Shown here: positions 58,088 through 64,000 of the stretch, piece by piece
Layout of the letters: each line of letters begins with the position of its first letter
How positions within the stretch are numbered: the first letter of the stretch is position 1
DNA from: Clostridium folliculivorans
GTDB lineage: Bacteria > Bacillota > Clostridia > Clostridiales > Clostridiaceae
Length of the DNA stretch: 64,000 nt
Direction of reading: 5' to 3'
NCBI RefSeq assembly: GCF_024341905.1
Contig: NZ_BQXY01000007.1
Coordinates: 124,001 to 188,000 of the forward strand
Translations under genes and position numbers: made by a program
Notes under the pieces: generated by a model
The model's database searches: none
The model's input: the letters and a program-made list of their open reading frames with translations, nothing else
What the model was told of the DNA's origin: nothing

Positions 58088-59317
58088 TTATATCTTCTTT
58101 ATTTCTTTAATCTTGTTTTTTAAAGTTTTATATTTTCCTCTAGTTTCATCGATCATTTCATCACTTACTTCATGAGTTGAAAACTTAGCTTCATTATAAC
58201 AATCTACTATATATTTAAATTCTTCATCACCATCTATATATGGCTTCGATATATTTAGCAATTGATTTGCTGTCATGCTTTTTTTGAATATGTTCTTTCT
58301 GTAAGTTTCCTTTTGTATATCATAGAACATCTCTAGAATCTTCCCTTTTCGACCTGTCCAATTGTTTTTAATTGAATTGTCTTTCTTCTTAAAAGAATCG
58401 TCTAAACTTTCTCTCTCAATTCCAAACAACTGCTCCTTTGATTTATGTTTAAACTTTCTTCTATTTAAAATAAGCTTAAACATATATAAAATTATTATAA
58501 CTATGCCTATAAAAAAGAGAATCTTAATAACACTTAATATGAATGTATTATCACTTTGTATTAGCTTCTGATCTTCATAAGGTATGTCAGTCATTTTAAC
58601 ACTTGCATCACTCATATTTTTATTCTGGAACAATAGTTGTATTACTTTCATTGGATACATTAACAATAATGAAAAAGCATATAAAATTTTAACAATTATC
58701 CACTGAATCTTTTGATACAATATCCCTAAAGTCCCTATTGCTAAACTATAGATATATGGGTTAAATAAAACTAATGATAATACTAGTATAAATATATATG
58801 ACTTAACTCTTCTTGAACTTGCAAGTTTATATTGAAACGCTCTTGATGCTCTTAAAAGAAGTATTCCAGTTAAAAAAAACAATATATAGAATGGATATAA
58901 AAATGTAGTAACTTGTTTAGATTCAAACAAAGTAAAAAACATACCTATTAGCAATCCAATAACTAAACTCTTTAATCTATTTCTATAAAAATCTCTTGTT
59001 ATTGATATACCATCAGCTGATAGTAGCAATAGTTCTTGAATAATTACTATCATCTGCAAGCTTAGGTTTCCACTTTTTCCAAAGATACCGTACAGAATTA
59101 TAAAATACAGTAAATTGTGTATTGCTATTATTAACTTATATTTATTAGTATTATTAATCATATAATAAAACAAAAACATAAATACTACGGTAATTAGATA
59201 TACATAGAAACTAGGATTTACTCCACCTATGGAGTTTAGGATGATTGACGAAATAACAAAAGCAAAAGTAGATACTAAAATCCCATAAAGTATCTTTATA
59301 AAATTATATAAATTCAT
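58088..59317 (-). CDS. TgpA-like membrane protein with C-terminal DUF4129-like region, no transglutaminase core
   Basis: 409 residues. Six or more membrane helices lie in the first about 215 residues, another at about 262-284, and the soluble tail (about 320-400) has the DUF4129-like pattern MFYDIQKETYRKN...SMTANQLL...Y. In the usual MoxR-DUF58-TgpA clusters a transglutaminase domain sits between the helices and DUF4129; here only about 45 residues are there. The start shares one base with the DUF58 stop (TAATG). Role unknown. Confidence 0.65.
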   Translation of the reverse strand: MNLYNFIKILYGILVSTFAFVISSIILNSIGGVNPSFYVYLITVVFMFLFYYMINNTNKYKLIIAIHNLLYFIILYGIFGKSGNLSLQMIVIIQELLLLSADGISITRDFYRNRLKSLVIGLLIGMFFTLFESKQVTTFLYPFYILFFLTGILLLRASRAFQYKLASSRRVKSYIFILVLSLVLFNPYIYSLAIGTLGILYQKIQWIIVKILYAFSLLLMYPMKVIQLLFQNKNMSDASVKMTDIPYEDQKLIQSDNTFILSVIKILFFIGIVIIILYMFKLILNRRKFKHKSKEQLFGIERESLDDSFKKKDNSIKNNWTGRKGKILEMFYDIQKETYRKNIFKKSMTANQLLNISKPYIDGDEEFKYIVDCYNEAKFSTHEVSDEMIDETRGKYKTLKNKIKEIKKI

Positions 59318-60438
59318 TATCGCCCCTCCCCACTTAGATGAAGTCTTTCAATGCCTGGAATATTAACATCACCTTTTTCAGATATATCAATAAGCTTAAT
59401 TAGTATACCTTTGCTTCTTAATGCGTTTATTATAGCTGCTATTTCATTGTCCATATAAGAAGTAATCAGTATATAAACTGTATTTATATCAAACTTTTCC
59501 TTCATATTGTAAAGATATTCATGGAATGCAAATTTAGTGTTTATATCTATCCTTGAACAATATTCTAAGAATCTCTTAACAGATGTAGAAGACCCTGTCA
59601 TTTCATTGCCATGCTTCCCAGAATAACTCACTATTTGTCCATTAGTCCATACTCCTGTAGCAATTCCACTATTTATTACTTCCACTCCTATTGTTGCCAT
59701 CATATCTATTCCTTCTTCTAACTTATGACCGTTATATACATTCCAGAAAGGATTAGTTGTCTGTGTATTAAATAAAAAAGTAATTTGCCTATCTGAGGTA
59801 AAGTCATATTCCTTTACCATAAGTTTTCCTGTCCTCATGGAAGAGTTCCAATGGATATCCTTCATTCTATGATCAGTGGTGTACTCTCTTATTCCTTTTA
59901 TATATAGCGGATCCTGAAATATCCACCTTTTAACTATTATATCTCCAATAAGACTATTATTATTAAATGCTATTTCAGATAGTTTCCTTAGCTTAGGATA
60001 AACTAATATTTCAACAAAATCTTCAAGTTCCATAACATCTTCAGAAAACCCAAAGATATCACCTACTGATACCTTTATAGTCCTTAAATAATATACTCCT
60101 CGTTTTTTTGACGAAAACTTGTAATTAAATTTAAGCCTTTCCATAGCCCCAATATTAAAAACATTGGAATAATACTTTGCATCCCCTATCTTTTCGCCAT
60201 CTATTTTCCCTACCCGCTCTAATTCAAATGGAACTTTCTCCTCCACATGAACAAACGGGATGAAAATTTTTGAAAAGTTTTCAAAATACATAGTCGCTGA
60301 TATTTCTTCTCCTTGATATACTGACCTTTTATCAATTTTTCTAAATACTGATAAATTCTTAAAAGCATTTCTTCTAATTTTTTCAGCTATAATTGAAAAT
60401 ACTGCTATAGAAAAAACTAATATTAATATACTACTCAC
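59317..60438 (-). CDS. DUF58-family protein
   Basis: 373 residues. Residues 1-20 form a membrane segment, then a beta-rich region. The DUF58 signature YTTDHRMKDIHWNSSMRTGKL appears near residues 187-207, and a von Willebrand A-like stretch follows (ITFLFNTQTTNPFWN). DUF58 proteins partner MoxR AAA ATPases; the shared function is not established. It lies 17 bp after moxR. Confidence 0.85.
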   Translation of the reverse strand: MSSILILVFSIAVFSIIAEKIRRNAFKNLSVFRKIDKRSVYQGEEISATMYFENFSKIFIPFVHVEEKVPFELERVGKIDGEKIGDAKYYSNVFNIGAMERLKFNYKFSSKKRGVYYLRTIKVSVGDIFGFSEDVMELEDFVEILVYPKLRKLSEIAFNNNSLIGDIIVKRWIFQDPLYIKGIREYTTDHRMKDIHWNSSMRTGKLMVKEYDFTSDRQITFLFNTQTTNPFWNVYNGHKLEEGIDMMATIGVEVINSGIATGVWTNGQIVSYSGKHGNEMTGSSTSVKRFLEYCSRIDINTKFAFHEYLYNMKEKFDINTVYILITSYMDNEIAAIINALRSKGILIKLIDISEKGDVNIPGIERLHLSGEGR

Positions 60439-60455
60439 ATCAACACCTCACTGAT

Positions 60456-61409
60456 TTACAGCTTTTCTAATGGAGTCTCTATTTTATTTAATATATCCTC
60501 TAATACTTTTTCCTGCGAATCACTTCTAGAAGATCCAATTGATGATCTTGTAGTCAAACGATGAGCGATAATACTTATGGCTATACTCTTAATATCTTCA
60601 GGTATTACATAATCTCTTCCACTAATAGCAGCTAACGCTTGTGCTCCTCTCATTAAGTTCAATGATGCTCTTGGAGATGCCCCCAATTCAATATCATAGC
60701 TTTTTCTTGTTTCAGAAATAATATCTAATATATATGTTTTTATTTCCTCACTTACAGTTATATTTGAATACTGCTGTTGGACATATTTTATTTCATCCAT
60801 AGATATTACTGATTCTAATTTTTCTAAAGGATCATCATTCATATATTTATTTAATATAGCTCTTTCTTCCTCGTATTCTGGATATCCCATTGATAGTCTC
60901 ATAAAGAATCTATCCATTTGAGCTTCAGGCAATGGAAATGTACCGAATTGTTCAATAGGATTTTGAGTTGCTATTACAAAGAAAGGACTGTCAAGCTTTA
61001 AAGTATTTCCTTCTATAGTTACTTGTCTCTCCTCCATACACTCAAGTAAAGCTGACTGCGTTCTAGGTGTCGCTCTGTTTATTTCATCCGCTAACACTAT
61101 ATTACTCATTAAAGGGCCTTTTTTAAGTTCAAATTCTGCTGATTTTTGATTATAATAATATATTCCAGTAAGATCTGATGGTAATAAGTCTGGAGTAAAT
61201 TGAACTCTTTTAAATGTACAATTTAACGTTTTTGCCAAAGCCTTAGAAAGTTTAGTTTTTCCTAGTCCAGGTATGTCCTCAAGAAGAACATGGCCTGAAC
61301 AAATGAAGGCTACAATTATTTTATCTATTTTCTCTTCTTTTCCAACAATTACTTTCCCAATATTATTTTGAATCTTTTCTCTAAATGATACAAATTTATT
61401 ATTATCCAT
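60456..61409 (-). CDS. MoxR-family AAA ATPase
   Basis: 317 residues. Walker A EDIPGLGKTKLSKAL (GLGKT 48-52), Walker B VLADEINR, sensor 1 ATQNP, and the arginine-finger region, then a C-terminal lid (ASPRASLNLMRGAQALAAISGRDYV) are typical of the family. MoxR ATPases act as chaperone-like activators of partner proteins. First gene of moxR-DUF58-DUF4129. Confidence 0.92.
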   Translation of the reverse strand: MDNNKFVSFREKIQNNIGKVIVGKEEKIDKIIVAFICSGHVLLEDIPGLGKTKLSKALAKTLNCTFKRVQFTPDLLPSDLTGIYYYNQKSAEFELKKGPLMSNIVLADEINRATPRTQSALLECMEERQVTIEGNTLKLDSPFFVIATQNPIEQFGTFPLPEAQMDRFFMRLSMGYPEYEEERAILNKYMNDDPLEKLESVISMDEIKYVQQQYSNITVSEEIKTYILDIISETRKSYDIELGASPRASLNLMRGAQALAAISGRDYVIPEDIKSIAISIIAHRLTTRSSIGSSRSDSQEKVLEDILNKIETPLEKL

Positions 61410-61556
61410 TAGTTTCAGATAACTTATTGTTATCTTTCGCCCCCTTCTATATAGCTTGGTATATATAATTATACATATACTATTAAAAAATTTGCAACTT
61501 TTAGAATCGTTTACTTCTGTACAAAATACAAAATTTTCAAAATATTAAGTTTTTAA

Positions 61557-61601
61557 TTAAAAAAACTTCTAAACCTGTTGAAATCTATAGGTTTTAGAAG
61601 T
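61557..61601 (-). terminator. Second hairpin terminator upstream of moxR
   Basis: ACTTCTAAAACCT/AGGTTTAGAAGT stem followed by seven T on the minus strand. It would stop any transcript that runs toward moxR from upstream, so moxR needs a promoter in 61410-61556. Confidence 0.7.
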
Positions 61602-61630
61602 CATAAAAATTCTACATTTTATTTTATAGC

Positions 61631-61745
61631 AAAAAAACGAAAAAAGCCGATTTACACAGCTTTTTTCGTTTAATATCTCACCTAAATTCCCACAAATACC
61701 ATAATTGAAGAAACGGTTATATATTTGTATACGTTATCATCAACT
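61631..61745 (-). ncRNA. Candidate small RNA upstream of moxR
   Basis: About 115 nt. A promoter TTGCAA (61774-61779), 16 bp, TATAAT (61752-61757) lies just upstream on the minus strand, and an intrinsic terminator AACGAAAAAAGC/GCTTTTTTCGTT (61637-61669) with seven T lies at the end. In between is a possible ACAAATA/TATTTGT stem. The only reading frame is a six-codon one without a ribosome site. It does not resemble a riboswitch class that I know. Confidence 0.5.
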
Positions 61746-61751
61746 ACCTTA

Positions 61752-61779
61752 ATTATATCATATTTCATAAATATTGCAA
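61752..61779 (-). promoter_or_regulatory. Promoter of the candidate small RNA
   Basis: TTGCAA, 16 bp, TATAAT on the minus strand. The predicted start is near 61745. The stretch from here to 62068 is AT-rich with nothing recognised. Confidence 0.55.
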
Positions 61780-62068
61780 CATTATTTAGTTACTTTTGTA
61801 TAAATGTAGTATTATTTATTATCCTCTCCAACTATTAACTTATCTTAAGCCTGAATATGTCTAAATATAAATACGTATACTAACTTAAAATCCAGCATAA
61901 ATTTCGAAATAAACTTATAAATTATTATAAGTTTATTTAAATATTCACAATAATATCGCACTTAAATTAATATACTAAGTTAACTTTTTACAGTATAACC
62001 TCATATTTAAGTGATAGTTGAGACCTTCAAAACTGAAAATATATTGCAAAAATTGTTAAATTTTTATC

Positions 62069-62096
62069 TTTACAAAAAATATGATTAGTGTATAAT
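62069..62096 (+). promoter_or_regulatory. Promoter of the flavodiiron gene
   Basis: TTTACA (62069-62074), 16 bp, TATAAT (62091-62096) on the plus strand, about 75 bp before the ATG. A ribosome site GAGGAGAG follows 10 nt ahead of the start. Confidence 0.7.
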
Positions 62097-62171
62097 ATAT
62101 TTATAACAAATAATAATTATTAATTAATAAAATATGTATATTAATATAGATAGTTGAGGAGAGTGATCTTA

Positions 62172-64000
62172 ATGCGTTCTTTAGAAGTTAAAGATGATAT
62201 TCATTGGGTAGGAGCTTTAGATCCCGATTTAAGAATTTTTGATATTATAATGTATACTCCAAACGGAACAACTTATAACTCATACGTAGTTAAAGGTAGT
62301 GAAAAAGTAGCTATATTTGAAACAGTTAAAGTTCAATTTTTCGATCAATATATAGCTAGACTTAAAAGTTTAAATGTTGATATAAATAATATAGACTATA
62401 TTGTTGTTGATCATACAGAGCCTGATCATGCTGGATCAGTAGCTAAACTCTTGGAACTTTCTCCTAATGCAAAAATAGTTGGATCTGCTCCAGCTATAAA
62501 ATTCATGCGTAAAATTGCCAATACAGACTTCAAAGCAATTGTAGTTAATGATAAAGACACTATAAGTTTAGGTAATAAGACATTAACATTTATATCTGCT
62601 CCATTCTTACATTGGCCAGACTCTATATACACTTATATAAAAGAAGATAAGGTATTAATAACATGTGATTCATTTGGTAGTCATTTTTGCTTTGAAGGAG
62701 TGTTTGATGACTTAATACCTGCAGAAGATCATGATAGGTATATGGAATCTTTAAGATACTATTATGATTGTATAATGGGACCATTTAAGCCTTTTGTTTT
62801 AAAAGCAATCGAGAAAATAAAAGATCTTGATATAGACACAATTTGCACAGGCCACGGTCCAGTTCTCAGAACAACTGCATGGGATATAGTTAATTTATAT
62901 AAAGAATGGAGCACACCTGCTTCACCAAGAGAAGATGGTAAGAAAAAAGTTACTATATCATATGTTTCAGCATATGGTTATACTGAACAATTAGCCCACA
63001 AGATAGCAGAGGGGATTACTTCTACTGGAGCTTATGAAATTAAAATATATAATGTAATTCATCATGATATGAAAGACATTGTTGCTGATATTAGTGATTC
63101 TGATGGTATCCTATTTGGTTCACCTACAATAGTTAGTGAGTTATTAGAACCTATCAGAGATGTGCTATCAAAATTAAACCCAGTTATACATGGTGGTAAA
63201 GTAGCAGCAGCTTTCGGTTCCTATGGATGGAGTGGAGAAGCTGTTCCAAGGATAGAAACAAGATTAGAAGAACTTAAGATGAATATTTACGGACCAGGAT
63301 TAAAAATAAACTTCAAACCTTCTGAAGAAGACTTACAAAAGGCTTTTGAATTTGGAGTTGGTTTTGGAGAAACTGTTCTACAAAAAAAAAAATCTGAATA
63401 CATCCCCAACAATAAACCAACACTAGAAAAAATTGAGGACCCAACTGGAGAATTAAAACTTTGGAAATGTGTTATATGTGGTGAAATATTCGAAAGTGAA
63501 TTGCCACCTGAAATCTGCCCAGTTTGCGGTGCTGGAAGTGATCAATTTGTAGAAGTTGAAAGAGAAAATGCTGCATCTGTTGAAGAAAACAATGATAAAT
63601 ATATCATTATAGGTAATGGTGCAGCTGGCTTCTACGCAGCTAAAGCAATAAGAGAAAATAACAAAAAAGGCGAAATTACAATTGTATCTAAAGAAGAAGT
63701 AAGATCCTATTTTAGACCTCAATTATCAGATTTGATTACTAAAGATATTCCTGAAAATAAGTTCTATATAGCTCCTGAAAAATGGTACGAAGAAAATTCT
63801 ATAAGACAACTACTTGGAGTTACAGTTACAGATATTATATCAGATGATAAAGTTATTAAATTGGATAATGGTGAATCCTTAAATTATGACAAGCTAATAC
63901 TTGCTAACGGAAGTTACAATTTCATTCCTCCTACAGCAGTTATATCTCCCAATGGAGATAAGCTAGATGAATTAAATTCATTTAACTATTCTAAAATTAA
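62172..64000 (+). CDS. Flavodiiron protein fused to rubredoxin and NADH:rubredoxin oxidoreductase (class F), cut by the window end
   Basis: 609 residues are visible. Domains in order: a metallo-beta-lactamase-like diiron domain (about 1-250) with HTEPDH ligands His81, Glu83, Asp85 and His86; a flavodoxin domain (about 257-400, TISYVSAYGYTEQLA); a rubredoxin (about 430-460) with Cys433, Cys436, Cys449 and Cys452; and an FAD/NADH oxidoreductase from about 477 with GNGAAG at 481-486. Class F enzymes in clostridia (e.g. C. difficile FdpF) reduce O2 with NADH in one chain. The only plus-strand gene here. The oxidoreductase part is incomplete. Confidence 0.94.
   Translation, partial: MRSLEVKDDIHWVGALDPDLRIFDIIMYTPNGTTYNSYVVKGSEKVAIFETVKVQFFDQYIARLKSLNVDINNIDYIVVDHTEPDHAGSVAKLLELSPNAKIVGSAPAIKFMRKIANTDFKAIVVNDKDTISLGNKTLTFISAPFLHWPDSIYTYIKEDKVLITCDSFGSHFCFEGVFDDLIPAEDHDRYMESLRYYYDCIMGPFKPFVLKAIEKIKDLDIDTICTGHGPVLRTTAWDIVNLYKEWSTPASPREDGKKKVTISYVSAYGYTEQLAHKIAEGITSTGAYEIKIYNVIHHDMKDIVADISDSDGILFGSPTIVSELLEPIRDVLSKLNPVIHGGKVAAAFGSYGWSGEAVPRIETRLEELKMNIYGPGLKINFKPSEEDLQKAFEFGVGFGETVLQKKKSEYIPNNKPTLEKIEDPTGELKLWKCVICGEIFESELPPEICPVCGAGSDQFVEVERENAASVEENNDKYIIIGNGAAGFYAAKAIRENNKKGEITIVSKEEVRSYFRPQLSDLITKDIPENKFYIAPEKWYEENSIRQLLGVTVTDIISDDKVIKLDNGESLNYDKLILANGSYNFIPPTAVISPNGDKLDELNSFNYSKI

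Noticed and set aside
1-64000. tRNA or rRNA genes
   Set aside because: No cloverleaf with a conserved T-loop or 16S/23S/5S signature was noticed while reading; a tRNAscan run would settle it.

Overview
The window looks like about 64 kb of a Clostridium sensu stricto (or close Clostridiaceae) chromosome. Evidence: very AT-rich DNA with strong AGGAGG-type ribosome sites, spore germination genes (gerK type and a GerS-like gene), rapZ-yvcK-whiA, a T-box leader on an archaeal-type aspS, a flavodiiron-rubredoxin-NADH oxidoreductase fusion, and the ftsEX-ctpA-PDZ-uvrBA synteny known from Firmicutes. All genes lie on the minus strand except the last one. dnaE is cut by the left edge of the window and the flavodiiron gene by the right edge.

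Layout from left to right (minus-strand genes are read right to left). 1-4.1 kb: dnaE and a GalT-like HIT-fold protein. 4.5-9.5 kb: a DUF4349 lipoprotein and the rapZ-yvcK-whiA operon. 10-12 kb: aspS behind a leader with two T-box/terminator modules. 12.1-15.9 kb: a gerKA-gerKC-gerKB germinant receptor. 16-23 kb: an FHA protein, an FtsW/RodA-class protein, a class B PBP, uvrC, a PHP hydrolase and murB. 23.6-31.6 kb: a complete-looking hisZGDCBHAFIE operon. 32-35 kb: uvrA. 35.7-42.6 kb: N-acetylmuramic acid recycling (murR, then murQ-murP-mupG), with uvrB just upstream of murR. 43-47.3 kb: ftsE-ftsX-ctpA and a PDZ membrane protein. 47.6-50.4 kb: three tandem YitT-family genes. 50.6-52.3 kb: a split transketolase. 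53.1-56.6 kb: mazEF-like genes, a GerS-like protein, nnr and acpS. 56.9-61.4 kb: a DUF6514 protein, an unknown protein and a MoxR-DUF58-DUF4129 cluster. 62.2 kb to the end: the flavodiiron fusion.

The housekeeping genes are mostly ordinary. The unusual content is between them. At least three families of palindromic, MITE-like or REP-like repeats fill the gaps. Family B is about 200-240 bp with long inverted ends, family C/D is 92-99 bp hairpins that sit in tandem with an exact TATA spacer, and family A carries a terminator-like hairpin. In families B and C/D the two arms have changed together between copies, so base pairing is kept while sequence drifts. One family A copy sits inside a family B copy. 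Repeats have also entered the his operon and the probable uvrA leader.

Other points of interest are the tandem T-box modules before aspS, two minus-strand non-coding RNA candidates (between uvrA and hisZ, and upstream of moxR), two 13-bp RpiR-type palindromes on the murQ promoter, and a MazE-like antitoxin without a recognisable DNA-binding half. All functional assignments come from reading motifs and gene order. No database search was run.
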